From assembly GCA_009838915.1 (NCBI GenBank), contig VXQT01000015.1, positions 1 through 57,805 of the forward strand: 57,805 nucleotides of DNA, read 5' to 3'. Of this stretch, positions 16,857 to 26,290 are shown piece by piece. The notes beneath the pieces were generated by a model that worked only from the letters and a program-made list of their open reading frames with translations, searched no databases and had not been told where the DNA came from. Position numbers and translations under genes: made by a program. The stretch comes from Chloroflexota bacterium (GTDB lineage Bacteria; Chloroflexota; Dehalococcoidia; Bin125). Position 1 is the stretch's first letter, and every line of letters starts with the position of its first letter.

Positions 16857-17850
16857 TTCGTCCAACGTCGACGCTGCGCTCGCGGCGCCCGCCCTTGACT
16901 GGCTCAGCGAGTCGGCGGCGCGGGAGCTGGCCGCCTACCTGCTCGAACGCGAGCCGGACGAGGTCCGCGCCGACCTCAATCGCACGGCCGAGCGGCTGAA
17001 CAGAATCCGTGAGCGACTGCTCTTGCTGGTCGAACCGCCTCCGACAGCGCCGCCCGACGAGACGCGACTCGCCGAGTTGGAACAGACCGTCTCCAGCCTG
17101 GAGCAGCAACTCGACGAGCGAACCGCACAGTTCGAGAAGACCAATGAAGAGCACGTGGCCGAGCGGGTCCGCCTGATCGAAGAGCGGCAGGCAGCCGATA
17201 CGCGGGTTGCGGAGCTGGAGACGGAGTTGTCCGAGGCCAGGCAGACGGTCGACCGTTTGCAGGCCAAGAGCGACAGCTTCGCCGCTGCGTTGGTCGATCG
17301 CGGACCTGCGCCCGAGGAGCTTGCCGACGAGATCGCGGAGGCGGAGGCGCAGTACACGATCGCCGGCGTGATCGAGATGGCGCGCGACCGATGCGAGCGC
17401 GTTGTCATGCCGGAAGCGGCGCTGCGAGAGATCGACGCGCTCGACGCCGACGAAAAGGCGGCCGACTGGGCCCGCGAGCTGTGGAAGGCGCTGCGGGCGC
17501 TCAACGCCTATGCCGAAGAGAGCGAGTACTTCCAGGGCGGGTTCTGGGAGTGGTGCGAGCACTCCAACGGCGATCACAATCTCTGGCCGGCGACGCCGAA
17601 GAAGCTGGCGATGAGCGAATCCGATGCGGTAATGAACTCCGGCCCGCTGCGTCGCACGCGGAGATTCCTGGTCAGCAGCGATGTCGAGCCCAGCGGCTAT
17701 CTGCACATGCAGGCGCATCTCAAGATTGCAGAGGGTGGAGGCCAGCACATCCCCCGTCTGTTCTTCCATGACGACAGCAGCGGCAAGACGGGTGCGGTCC
17801 ATATCGGCTTCATCGGACCGCACCGACTCGTGCCGAACACGCAGAGCTAG
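16840..17850 (+). CDS. Coiled-coil protein with C-terminal domain shared with 254-1003
   Basis: 336 aa. An N-terminal helical part is followed by a long heptad-rich coiled coil (about residues 65-160), a helical linker, and a C-terminal domain of about 140 residues. That domain contains RELWKALRAL, a WEWC pair, SSDVEPSGYLHMQAH and FFHDDSSGKTGAVHIG. The same motifs in the same order end the protein at 254-1003. No membrane segment or signal peptide, so cytosolic. Overlaps pth by 17 nt and precedes mfd by 72 nt. I do not recognise a named family; the HDD...GKTG...HIG core might bind a ligand, but this is only a guess. Confidence 0.75.
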   Translation: MSEQSDSSNVDAALAAPALDWLSESAARELAAYLLEREPDEVRADLNRTAERLNRIRERLLLLVEPPPTAPPDETRLAELEQTVSSLEQQLDERTAQFEKTNEEHVAERVRLIEERQAADTRVAELETELSEARQTVDRLQAKSDSFAAALVDRGPAPEELADEIAEAEAQYTIAGVIEMARDRCERVVMPEAALREIDALDADEKAADWARELWKALRALNAYAEESEYFQGGFWEWCEHSNGDHNLWPATPKKLAMSESDAVMNSGPLRRTRRFLVSSDVEPSGYLHMQAHLKIAEGGGQHIPRLFFHDDSSGKTGAVHIGFIGPHRLVPNTQS

Positions 17851-17883
17851 CTCGAAGGTCTCCATTCCGAGGTCGCGCTGCCG

Positions 17884-17889
17884 TACGCT
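17884..17889 (+). promoter_or_regulatory. -10-like hexamer TACGCT upstream of mfd
   Basis: Same hexamer as at the tRNA and two leaderless genes, but here 33 nt before the GTG, giving a leader of about 27 nt with GGACGGAG as ribosome-binding site. Confidence 0.45.
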
Positions 17890-17922
17890 GAGCCTTGACA
17901 TCAGCGGACGGAGCTTGCGCGC

Positions 17923-20900
17923 GTGAGCGCTACCGACCCGCATGACACGCCGCCCGGCCTGCTTGCAGGACTGGGATCGGCTGTGCGCGACGCGCTGCGG
18001 CCGTTTGCCGATCAAGCGATGCTGGGTGTCCCCGACGCGGCCAAGCCGTCCGTAATCGCCGCGCTGGCTTCGGACCACGCCGGGCCGGTGCTAATCCTGA
18101 CCGCAACGCCGGCGTCCGCCGCCGACCTCGCCGATGCGCTCCCGCTGTGGATGGACGCCGGCGCCCGGAACAGACTGCTGCAGTTTCCCGCCCGCGAGAC
18201 CGCGCCCTATGAGCGCCAGCGCCCCGCGCCCGACCTGGTCGAGGCGCGGCTGACCGCCGTTGAGTCGCTGCGCGACGCGGCGCCGATCATCGTCGCCGAC
18301 GCCGACGGCGCGGCGCAGCGGACGGTCTCGGCGGCGTCCGCGCCGCTGGCGGTGACGCAGGGCGCGACCTTGCGCCTCGTCGACCTGGTCCGCTCGCTCG
18401 ACTCGAACGGTTACAGGCGCGAGCGGATTGTCGTGGAACCGGGAGCCTTCGCCGTGCGCGGCGGCATCGTCGACCTGTGGCCGCCGGCCGACGACGCGCC
18501 GATTCGGCTGGAGCTGTTCGGCGACGAGGTCGAGTCGATCCGGCGATTCGACCCTCGCACCCAACGATCGTCCGAGACGATCGAGTCGTTCGCTCTGCGA
18601 TCGGCCCGCGAGTGGAGCCGTTCTGCAGAATCTCAACTGCTTCTCGACCAGTTGCTTGAGTCGCTGGATGGCTGTCCCGCAGCAGAGATCGCCGAGTCCG
18701 AGCAGAGCGCCGAGGCCGCAGCGCTCTCGCTCGACATCGAGCTGCTCCGCGCCGGCGGCGAGCCGTCGCGTCCCGACTTCTGGACGCAGTTTCTCGCTCC
18801 AAGCACGATCTTCGACCATCTCCCGCCTGACGGCTTGATCATCCTTGACGAGGCGCATGACCTCTCGGCGCGGCTGGGGGAACGCGACCAGCGCGCGACG
18901 CACGCCCGTGAGGAGCTGGAGCGCGGCGGTCGGATCCCGCGCGGCCTACAGCACCCGTGGCTTACATGCGAAGAAGTGCAATCGCGGCTCGATCATGCGA
19001 CTCAGATGGTGCGCTCGCTGTCCAGACTCGCCGGCGGCGACCAGCGACTGCCGTTCCGCTCGACTCCAAGACTGGCAGGCAAGCTGACCCAGCTCTTCGA
19101 GTCGCTCCGCGAAGCGCAGGGCAAGGGATCAACCGTCCTGGTCTCACTCCAGGAGGCGCGACTGTCGGAGCTGATGCATGACCTGGGACTGCCGCTGGCC
19201 CGCCTTGAAGCCGAGTCGCCACCCAACCCGTCCGCGATCAGCGTCGGACGAGCGGCGATTGGCGAAGGATGGCAGCTCGACGACCCGCAGACCGGGGAAC
19301 GAGTCGTCACGCTGATCAGTGACACCGAGATCTTCGGATTCGAACGACAGCGTCGCCGCCGGCCGCTGCGCACGCGCCAGTCCGCTGAGCACGACTCCCA
19401 CCTGTTGGAAACGCTCAAGCGAGGCGACTTCGTCGTACACGTCGACAGCGGGATTGGCCGATTCGAGGGCGTCGTGCAGCAACGGATCGGGGGACGTGAG
19501 GGTGAATACATCGACATCCGCTTCGCCCAGGGTGACCGGCTGCTGGTGCCGACCGACAAGCTGGATCGGGTCCAGCCGTACGTCGGTCCGTCGGATGCGC
19601 CGCCCACGCTGACTCGGCTGGGCACCGGCCAATGGCAGCGGGCCAAAGCCCGGGTGCGCGGCGCCGTCGCGGACATTGCCGACGAGCTGCTCGAGTTGCA
19701 CGCTGCACGCGAGACCCAGCCCGGCCTCGCGATCGAACCCGACACACCCTGGCAGATCGAACTGGAGGCGTCGTTTCCATTCATCGAGACGCCCGACCAG
19801 CACCGCGCAATCGAGGAAGTACGCCGAGAGCAGGAGGCGGCCAGACCGATGGATCGGCTGATCGTCGGCGATGTCGGCTATGGCAAGACCGAGGTTGCAA
19901 TCCGAGCCGCGTTCAAGGCCGTGATGTCGGGTCACCAGGTCGCCGTACTGGTGCCCACGACGGTGCTCGCCCAGCAGCACTTCGACACCTTCCGTCAGCG
20001 GCTGGCGGCGATGCAGGTCCGCGTCGACATGCTCTCGCGACTGCGCACTGGCCACGAACAGCAGCTCACGGTCGAGGGACTGAAGTCGGGCGCGGTCGAC
20101 ATCGTGATCGGCACGCACCGGCTGCTGCAGCAGGACATCGGCTTCAAGAGCCTCGGTCTGTTGGTGATCGACGAGGAACAGCGCTTCGGCGTCGAACACA
20201 AGGAACGGCTCAAGAAACTGCGAAGTGAAGTCGATGTGCTCACACTCTCGGCGACGCCGATCCCGCGCTCGCTGCACCAGGCCGTGACCGGCATCCGCGA
20301 TATGTCGACGATCGCCACGCCGCCGGAGGAGCGCCTGCCGATCACGACCTACGTGATGGAACGCGACGACAGTGTGATCCGCGAGGCGATTCTGCGGGAA
20401 CTGGACCGCGGCGGGCAAGTCTACTTCCTGCACAACGAGGTGCGGACGATTGATGGCGAGGCGCTCGAGCTACAGCGGCTCGTGCCGGAGGCGAACATCC
20501 TCGTCGCGCACGGCCAGATGCCGGCCAACCTGCTGCGACGGCACATGGAAGAGTTCACCAAGGCCGAAGCTGATGTACTGGTCTGCTCGACGATTATCGA
20601 GTCGGGCGTCGACATTCCGCGCGTGAACACGATCATCATCGACCGCGCCGAGCGCCTCGGGCTGGCCCAGATGTACCAGTTGCGCGGCCGCGTGGGACGC
20701 TCCAGCGTCCGAGCGTTCGCCTACCTGATGACGGAGCCGTACCGCTCACTCAGCGAGGTCGCGCAGCGCCGGCTGGCCACGATCATGGAGGCGGACGACC
20801 TGGGCGCGGGCTTCCAGATCGCGCTCAAGGACCTCGAGATCCGCGGGGCTGGCAATCTGCTCGGCGCGCAGCAGTCGGGACACATCGGCGCGGTCGGCTT

Positions 20901-21420
20901 CACCCTCTTCACCCAACTGCTGGGCGAGGCGGTCGAGCGTGCCAGGTCGAAGCGATCCGGACAGCGCGCGGCCAGTCCGCGCCAGGGCACGCGGGTCTCG
21001 ATCGATCTCGCGGTGCCGAGTTTCCTGCCCGAGTCCTACGTCGACGATATGGGTCTGCGCATGTCGCTCTATCAGCGGTTGGCAGCCGCCGCGTCGCCGA
21101 AGTCAGTCGACAAACTCGGTCGCGAGCTGGAGGATCGCTTCGGCCCGCTGCCGCTGCCGGCGCGCAACCTGCTCGGGGCGCTAAGGCTTAAAGTGCTCGC
21201 TTCACGAATTGGCGCCGAGTCGATTCAGTCCGAGTCCGATCGAGTTGTGGTCCGCCTTGCCCCCGGCCTCCGCTTCAGCGACGCCCAGCGCCGAATCGCC
21301 GTCCCGCGCCAGATCCAGATCGGCCCCACCCAGCTCCGCTATGCCCCTTCGAGACGGCTCCCCGATTCGGACTGGGAATCCGCGCTGTCGGACGCATTGG
21401 CGAGACTGTCGGAGACGTAA
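17923..21420 (+). CDS. mfd: Transcription-repair coupling factor
   Basis: 1165 aa, normal length for Mfd, with a GTG start. Mfd pushes stalled RNA polymerase off lesions and recruits UvrA. The N-terminal UvrB-like module contains QFPARETAPYER. The CarD-like RNA-polymerase-interacting domain starts near residue 502 (GDFVVHVDSGIGRFEG). The RecG-like motor carries Walker A GDVGYGKTE near 648, the DEEQ box near 749 (VIDEEQRFG) and the second motor lobe with ESGVDIPRVNT and QLRGRVGRSS. The C-terminal TRCF domain follows from about 1010. All motor motifs are intact. A horizontally acquired two-gene unit begins 40 nt downstream. Confidence 0.97.
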   Translation: MSATDPHDTPPGLLAGLGSAVRDALRPFADQAMLGVPDAAKPSVIAALASDHAGPVLILTATPASAADLADALPLWMDAGARNRLLQFPARETAPYERQRPAPDLVEARLTAVESLRDAAPIIVADADGAAQRTVSAASAPLAVTQGATLRLVDLVRSLDSNGYRRERIVVEPGAFAVRGGIVDLWPPADDAPIRLELFGDEVESIRRFDPRTQRSSETIESFALRSAREWSRSAESQLLLDQLLESLDGCPAAEIAESEQSAEAAALSLDIELLRAGGEPSRPDFWTQFLAPSTIFDHLPPDGLIILDEAHDLSARLGERDQRATHAREELERGGRIPRGLQHPWLTCEEVQSRLDHATQMVRSLSRLAGGDQRLPFRSTPRLAGKLTQLFESLREAQGKGSTVLVSLQEARLSELMHDLGLPLARLEAESPPNPSAISVGRAAIGEGWQLDDPQTGERVVTLISDTEIFGFERQRRRRPLRTRQSAEHDSHLLETLKRGDFVVHVDSGIGRFEGVVQQRIGGREGEYIDIRFAQGDRLLVPTDKLDRVQPYVGPSDAPPTLTRLGTGQWQRAKARVRGAVADIADELLELHAARETQPGLAIEPDTPWQIELEASFPFIETPDQHRAIEEVRREQEAARPMDRLIVGDVGYGKTEVAIRAAFKAVMSGHQVAVLVPTTVLAQQHFDTFRQRLAAMQVRVDMLSRLRTGHEQQLTVEGLKSGAVDIVIGTHRLLQQDIGFKSLGLLVIDEEQRFGVEHKERLKKLRSEVDVLTLSATPIPRSLHQAVTGIRDMSTIATPPEERLPITTYVMERDDSVIREAILRELDRGGQVYFLHNEVRTIDGEALELQRLVPEANILVAHGQMPANLLRRHMEEFTKAEADVLVCSTIIESGVDIPRVNTIIIDRAERLGLAQMYQLRGRVGRSSVRAFAYLMTEPYRSLSEVAQRRLATIMEADDLGAGFQIALKDLEIRGAGNLLGAQQSGHIGAVGFTLFTQLLGEAVERARSKRSGQRAASPRQGTRVSIDLAVPSFLPESYVDDMGLRMSLYQRLAAAASPKSVDKLGRELEDRFGPLPLPARNLLGALRLKVLASRIGAESIQSESDRVVVRLAPGLRFSDAQRRIAVPRQIQIGPTQLRYAPSRRLPDSDWESALSDALARLSET

Positions 21421-21447
21421 GCCCTGGATCATACCTGCTGGTGCGAG

Positions 21448-21453
21448 TAGCTT
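21448..21453 (+). promoter_or_regulatory. -10-like hexamer TAGCTT, leaderless start
   Basis: Ends 6 nt before the ATG at 21460; gives the two-gene GHKL unit its own promoter in the mfd downstream region. Confidence 0.55.
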
Positions 21454-21459
21454 CCGGGC

Positions 21460-22032
21460 ATGACTGGTCAGACCGACCAACAACCCCGTCGACTGACCAA
21501 CTGGGAGATAGCTGTGCTCGTGCTTGCAGATTTGGGCGGAGCACACACATCACAGCACACCGAGGATATAGCCGCCAAGTGCTACGAGTTAGAATCTCAG
21601 CGGTTCCGCTGGAAGAAGTACGACTTCCCCAGCTTGGATGCGGTTAAGCAGGCCCTAAGCGACGCACGTCGCGACCGGCATGGCGGCCTGATTAGCGGTT
21701 CAGCGCGAACTGACCTTTGGCGCCTCACCCCAGCCGGTGTGACTTGGGCAGAGCAGCATCGAAGACGCGGCTTGACTGAGGCCGGTCGGTTACGCCTCGA
21801 GGATCAGAGGGCGCTCGATCAGTTCATCGAACATCCTTCATTCTTGAGTTGGCAATCGAGCGAGAGTCCGCCCGGCCGCCATGATGCGGCGATGTTACTG
21901 CACCTCTTGCCTGATGCGCCGGTTCGCGCGATTACCAGTCGCGTCGATCTACTGCGAACAATTGCGCGCCAGGCAGGTCGCGATGATGTAGAAAGGTATC
22001 TCCAATGGCTTCAAGACGGCGTCGACCCGTAA
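21460..22032 (+). CDS. Small winged-helix-like partner of GHKL ATPase
   Basis: 190 aa. Residues about 12-110 look like an Mrr-N-type winged-helix module: LTNWEIAVLVLADLGG, then a helix ending in RFRWKKYDFPSLDAVKQALSDARR, then GGLISGSARTDLWRLTPAGV as the wing. The rest is helical with no motif I recognise. It overlaps the ATPase gene by 28 nt, so the two are translationally coupled. Lower GC and codon choice separate both from mfd and from the exchanger that follow on either side. Plausible role: DNA or target recognition for the ATPase partner. The family assignment of this module is tentative. Confidence 0.7.
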   Translation: MTGQTDQQPRRLTNWEIAVLVLADLGGAHTSQHTEDIAAKCYELESQRFRWKKYDFPSLDAVKQALSDARRDRHGGLISGSARTDLWRLTPAGVTWAEQHRRRGLTEAGRLRLEDQRALDQFIEHPSFLSWQSSESPPGRHDAAMLLHLLPDAPVRAITSRVDLLRTIARQAGRDDVERYLQWLQDGVDP

Positions 22033-24188
22033 GTGTCGAGTACACCGCGCGTGCACAACGCCAGGACGCGGAGAACGCGATGGGATCAGATCCTATTCGC
22101 GCAATCATTGAACTTGTCACTAACGCCGACGATGCTTACGCCCGAGATGGGTACCAAGGCGATGCCAGCATCCTGATCCGAGTACAACGGAGGCGCGAAA
22201 GGCCACATGTAATCGAGATTCTCGATAGGGCAAGCGGGATGTCCACCGAACAGGTAGAGCAACGCCTTGCGCGCGCTGGCGGTCGAAACAGTGGATTCGA
22301 AGCAGGGCAAGACGTACGAGGTCTGCTCGGCCGCGGAGCAAAGGATGTTGCCCACTTCGGACCAGTCCAGTGGGTCACGGTCCGTGATGAGCTGCGGACA
22401 ACATTCTCCCTAGATCTCACCAGCCCCGACGATGCCACTGGATGGATCGAGGGTCCGGAGCGCCCTGCAGATAAACGCTCAAGACGTTCCGGCACTGCTG
22501 TCACTATGGAAGTACAGAAGCGCTTCAGTCTCCCCATGCCTGACAAGCTACGTGGCAGTCTGACCCGCCACTACGCGCTGCGGCCAATTCTGCGGAACCG
22601 GAAAGGGAGGGATGTCAAACTAGACACCGGGAGCGGGGCCAAGAAGCTAACGTATCACGAGCCTTCAGGTGATCTGCTGGAGGACTCGACAGTTGTGCCG
22701 ATCGATGGCTACGCCGGTCAAACGGCTACAATCACTCTCAGTAGAGCACCGGAATCGATCGACGATGGTGAAGACCGCGAGTACTGGCATCACTCCTTGT
22801 TGATTCAATCAGGTTCGGCTGCATACGACGTCTTCAGTGCTGGCAGATATCGCTCTGGCCACCACGCTAGTCTGCTAGGCCACTTCTTCGGCACGGTCGA
22901 TGTGCCTGGCATTAGCGAGCTTATTCGCGAACATGATCGACTTGAAGAGCTAAGTGAGGAACCTCCGTCGAGCAACCCGATCCGCCTGATCAAGCGAGAC
23001 AGGTCAGGCCTCGTGGCGCGACGTGACCATCCGTTCGTCGATGCTCTGTACAAGGCGGTTGAGCAAGTTCTTGAGCCACACGTCGAGCGTCTACGGAAGG
23101 AACTGCAGTCTGCTGCTGGTCAGAACGTCGGCGAAGAGCTTCAACGTCGACTCAACGAAGCTGGGCGCGTCATTTCCAAGTGTCTGCGAGACGAGGTTGC
23201 GTCAGAAGGCGGCGGACAAGATGGCTCCAACCCGCCACTCGGGCTCTCAATGGTCCCTTCGACGCGCATCGTCCCACCAAGCACCAGAGCATCAGTGACG
23301 GTGCGATATCGATCTCGAGATGCACAGCAGACCCCAGTTGCTAGAGTCTCCTTTCGGGAGTTCGATCAGGAGGACCCTCGTACCGGTACGTTGGCGTTGG
23401 AACAGCGGACGAATGGGTACTTCAGCAAGTCGATCAGCCTTGAGCCTCGCCCTGACGGATCGACGACCGGACTAACTGTGTCTCTAGATAACGACGCTGT
23501 TTCGGGAGAAGTGCGATGGGAAGAAACTGATGCGGACTCTGTGGATCGACTTCAGTTTGAGCACGCGCACAACACGGTCGGAGAGGGTGGTTTGCGCCGC
23601 CTCCGACTACTCGCCCCCTTCGATCTCATCGAGGACGAAGACGATCCGCCGACAGTGACGATTTCCGGGGCATCGAGCATCACCATGCCAGAGAGCCCCA
23701 CTGTGTTTCGCGCTGATGTCAGGCGCCAATGTCTCATGAGTGTGATCACAGTGCGCGGACAAGGACTAGGTTCCAAGGCGAAGCTCACGGCTCTTGCTGC
23801 TGGCGAACCGGCCGATGCGCACATCGAGGTCCGCTCTGCGGGGGTTGCAGGATTCGTTCCAAAGATCGAAGAGCATGACAATGACCTGCGTGCGTGGATG
23901 GTTCCCGAAGAAGGTAAAATCGTACTGAACGCCAAACACCCTGCGCTGTCCCGCTACCTTGGTCACAGTCGCGACGGCTGGCCTGGCCAGAACTCCGCGC
24001 CCTTCAAGAGCATGCTTGCCGAGCTAATCTCCGCAACCGCTGTGCGTAGCGTTCTAACTGCACGGCATCGCCAACCGCTCGACGTGAACGATCTGTTGCA
24101 TGAGTACGAGACCCACTTTTCGAAACTGGTACCTCAGCTCCATCGTGCTCTGGTCACGGAAGCAGAGCTAAGGGTGGCCTCTGCTTGA
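22005..24188 (+). CDS. GHKL/HSP90-type ATPase, putative defence protein
   Basis: 727 aa behind AAAGG. The N-terminal Bergerat ATP-binding fold is clear: N-box ELVTNADDA (E36, N40, D42), Mg/adenine motif DRASGM (D74-M79) and lid GLLGRGAKD (106-114). This places it with HSP90/MutL/MORC-like ATPases, not histidine kinases; no phospho-acceptor or transducer domain is seen. The middle (about 130-400) is the expected transducer-like region, followed by beta-rich segments (about 430-600) and a helical C-terminus with FKSMLAELISATAV. MORC-related GHKL ATPases are known from bacterial restriction-like conflict loci, which is the basis for suggesting defence. No nuclease domain is visible in either protein. 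Confidence 0.8.
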   Translation: MASRRRRPVSVEYTARAQRQDAENAMGSDPIRAIIELVTNADDAYARDGYQGDASILIRVQRRRERPHVIEILDRASGMSTEQVEQRLARAGGRNSGFEAGQDVRGLLGRGAKDVAHFGPVQWVTVRDELRTTFSLDLTSPDDATGWIEGPERPADKRSRRSGTAVTMEVQKRFSLPMPDKLRGSLTRHYALRPILRNRKGRDVKLDTGSGAKKLTYHEPSGDLLEDSTVVPIDGYAGQTATITLSRAPESIDDGEDREYWHHSLLIQSGSAAYDVFSAGRYRSGHHASLLGHFFGTVDVPGISELIREHDRLEELSEEPPSSNPIRLIKRDRSGLVARRDHPFVDALYKAVEQVLEPHVERLRKELQSAAGQNVGEELQRRLNEAGRVISKCLRDEVASEGGGQDGSNPPLGLSMVPSTRIVPPSTRASVTVRYRSRDAQQTPVARVSFREFDQEDPRTGTLALEQRTNGYFSKSISLEPRPDGSTTGLTVSLDNDAVSGEVRWEETDADSVDRLQFEHAHNTVGEGGLRRLRLLAPFDLIEDEDDPPTVTISGASSITMPESPTVFRADVRRQCLMSVITVRGQGLGSKAKLTALAAGEPADAHIEVRSAGVAGFVPKIEEHDNDLRAWMVPEEGKIVLNAKHPALSRYLGHSRDGWPGQNSAPFKSMLAELISATAVRSVLTARHRQPLDVNDLLHEYETHFSKLVPQLHRALVTEAELRVASA

Positions 24189-24218
24189 CAATAGGGCGAC
24201 CGTTGTCCGATTGCCGGA

Positions 24219-24224
24219 TACGCT
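24219..24224 (+). promoter_or_regulatory. -10-like hexamer TACGCT, leaderless start
   Basis: Ends 6 nt before the GTG at 24231. A TTGACA at 24185 is 28 nt away, too far to be its -35. Confidence 0.65.
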
Positions 24225-24230
24225 ATCCAT

Positions 24231-25559
24231 GTGAATCTCCGAACTCCCTGGACTCTGCTGATCCTGGCTGTGCTGGCGGGGATTCCGTCGCTGGTCTTTC
24301 GGCTGGGTGGGATTGAACTCGATACGTACCCGGAGGTGGCGATCTCCGGTTTGGCGATCCTGTCGGCGGCGTTCCTGATCTCCTCCGGCGCCGAGGCGTC
24401 GCAGTACGACATCCCGGCGGCGCTGTCGGTCGCCCTGGTGGCGTTCATCGCCGTGCTGCCCGAGTACGCGGTCGACCTGCTCTTGGCCTACGAGGCGGGG
24501 CAATACGCGTCTGACCCGGTGGCGTTCTCGGGGTTCTCGGAGAAGGCCAACCTGGCGCTGGCGAATATGACCGGCGCCAACCGCCTGTTGCTCGGCGTGG
24601 GCTGGGCGACCGTGATCTTCCTCTTCGCCTGGAAGGCGGCGGGCCCGCGCGAGCTGATCAAATCCACTGCGCGTCACGCCTGGCGAGATCTGCGCGGTCG
24701 CCCCAACGACGGCACCGAGCCCGAACTGACGCTGCCGCGCGGGATCGCGCTCGACGTCGGCATTCTGGTCGTCGCGACGCTGTATTCGTTCATCATCGTC
24801 GCCAAGGGACGCATCGCGCTCGAGGACACGATCCTGCTCGGCGTGCTGTTCCTTTGGTACGTGATCCGTCTCGCCCGCGCGCCGGTCCACGAGCCGGACC
24901 TGGAGGGCCCCGCAGAAGCGATCGGACGACTGCCGGTCTGGCCGCGCCGTGCCGCCGTGCTCTTCTTCATCGTCTATTCGGCCATTGTGATCGGGCTCGC
25001 CGCCGAGCCGTTCGTGCACGGCCTCGAATACGTCGGCCGCGATGTCGGCATCGGCGAGTTCTTCGTGATCCAGTGGATTGCGCCGCTCGCATCGGAGTCT
25101 CCCGAGTTCCTGGCCGCGCTCTACCTGGTCTGGCGGGGCTCGGCCGGGATGGGCGTTAACATGCTCATCTCCAGCAAGGTCAACCAGTGGACGCTGCTGA
25201 TCGCGTCGGTGCCGATTGCCTACATCGCCGGCGGCGGCGCGCTGTCGGGGATCACGTCGAGCGACACGCAGGTGGCGGAGGTCTTCATCACCGCCGCGCA
25301 GTCGGTCTTCGGCGTGATGCTGATCATCGACCGCCAGCTCACGGCGCGGGCCGGCTTCGCATTGCTCGGTGTCTTCCTGGCGCAGTTGATCAGCCAGTTC
25401 TTCTTCCAGGAAAACAACTTGATTCGCTGGATCTTCGGGGTCATCTATCTTGGCTGTGCGGCGGCGATGCTGCCGAGCCATTGGCGGCTCTTCCCGCCTA
25501 CGCTGCGCGAGGCCTTTCAACGGCCCGGCGCGACTCCTGAGGAAGGAACTCACGTATGA
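24231..25559 (+). CDS. CaCA-family cation/proton exchanger
   Basis: 442 aa with a GTG start placed by the leaderless promoter. About eleven hydrophobic spans. Two inverted alpha-repeats of the Ca2+/cation antiporter superfamily are visible: FIAVLPEYAVDLLLAY...ANMTGANRLLLGVGW in the first half and WIAPLASESPEFLAALYLVW...NMLISSKVNQWTLLIA in the second, each with the acidic residue that binds the ion. A charged loop separates the halves. It likely exchanges Na+ or Ca2+ against H+ or Na+ across the cytoplasmic membrane; the exact ion is unknown. The stop overlaps the next ATG (ATGA). Confidence 0.85.
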   Translation: MNLRTPWTLLILAVLAGIPSLVFRLGGIELDTYPEVAISGLAILSAAFLISSGAEASQYDIPAALSVALVAFIAVLPEYAVDLLLAYEAGQYASDPVAFSGFSEKANLALANMTGANRLLLGVGWATVIFLFAWKAAGPRELIKSTARHAWRDLRGRPNDGTEPELTLPRGIALDVGILVVATLYSFIIVAKGRIALEDTILLGVLFLWYVIRLARAPVHEPDLEGPAEAIGRLPVWPRRAAVLFFIVYSAIVIGLAAEPFVHGLEYVGRDVGIGEFFVIQWIAPLASESPEFLAALYLVWRGSAGMGVNMLISSKVNQWTLLIASVPIAYIAGGGALSGITSSDTQVAEVFITAAQSVFGVMLIIDRQLTARAGFALLGVFLAQLISQFFFQENNLIRWIFGVIYLGCAAAMLPSHWRLFPPTLREAFQRPGATPEEGTHV

Positions 25560-26266
25560 CCAACTGGGCCGAACTCTCCGATCAGCTCGAAGGCACACTC
25601 GGACTGGCCAACAAACCGCTCGCGATCACGTTCCACGACGTGGCCAGCGGCGTTGACCGTTTCCAGTCCAACATGCCATCGCCGGCTGACGACGGCCGCA
25701 CGGGCGCCGTGCCCGCCGGCTGCGTGTTCTGGATGCACGCGACGGACCGGACCTTCTCGACCGTTGCCCAGGATCACGCGAACTGTTCAGTCGGCTCGGT
25801 CACGCATGGATTCCTCGGTCTAATGGACGTGATGGAGAACGGCGATGTCGGCGCGCTGCTCGAGTCGGGCTGGGTCACCCCAGAGGCGGCGATGGCGCTG
25901 CCGGTCGTCGAGGAGCAGCCCGAAGAAGTGGTCTACGGCCCACTGGGCGAGTCGCCGACGGATCCCGATGTCGTCTTCTTGAGGATCACCGGACGGCAAC
26001 TCATGGTGTTGCACGACGCCTTCCCGGATATGCGCATTGAAGGCAAGCCGCAGTGTCACATCATTGCAATCGCCAAGGCGGGCGAGATGGCCGCTTCGGT
26101 CGGCTGCCAGCTTTCGCGCGTACGCACGCAGATGCCCAACGCCGAAGTGACCTGCGCGATTCCCGCCTCGCAACTGTCGAACCTGCTCGAACGGCTGGAA
26201 GTGACAGCTGCGGCCGACCATGCTGTGGCCCAATACGCGGCTGACGACATGGCCAGGTTTGCGTAG
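25556..26266 (+). CDS. DUF169 family protein
   Basis: 236 aa, overlapping the exchanger gene by 4 nt. The pattern LANKPLAITFHD at the N-terminus, AGCVFWMHA, DHANCSVGSVTHG and PQCHIIAIAKAG is typical of DUF169 (COG2043), with Cys residues spaced as possible metal or cluster ligands. Biochemical role of the family is not established to my knowledge. Cytosolic. GAGGAAGG is a strong ribosome-binding site. Linked to the exchanger and to the MaoC gene 24 nt downstream. Confidence 0.8.
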   Translation: MTNWAELSDQLEGTLGLANKPLAITFHDVASGVDRFQSNMPSPADDGRTGAVPAGCVFWMHATDRTFSTVAQDHANCSVGSVTHGFLGLMDVMENGDVGALLESGWVTPEAAMALPVVEEQPEEVVYGPLGESPTDPDVVFLRITGRQLMVLHDAFPDMRIEGKPQCHIIAIAKAGEMAASVGCQLSRVRTQMPNAEVTCAIPASQLSNLLERLEVTAAADHAVAQYAADDMARFA

Positions 26267-26290
26267 TTTTCCTTCGTTCGGAGGCACGCC

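Noticed and set aside
17895-17900. TTGACA upstream of mfd as a -35 box
   Set aside because: Only 23 nt before the GTG, so the matching -10 would fall on the start codon. TACGCT at 17884 is the better promoter signal.
24185-24190. TTGACA upstream of the exchanger gene
   Set aside because: 28 nt from the -10-like TACGCT; spacing is far outside 16-19.
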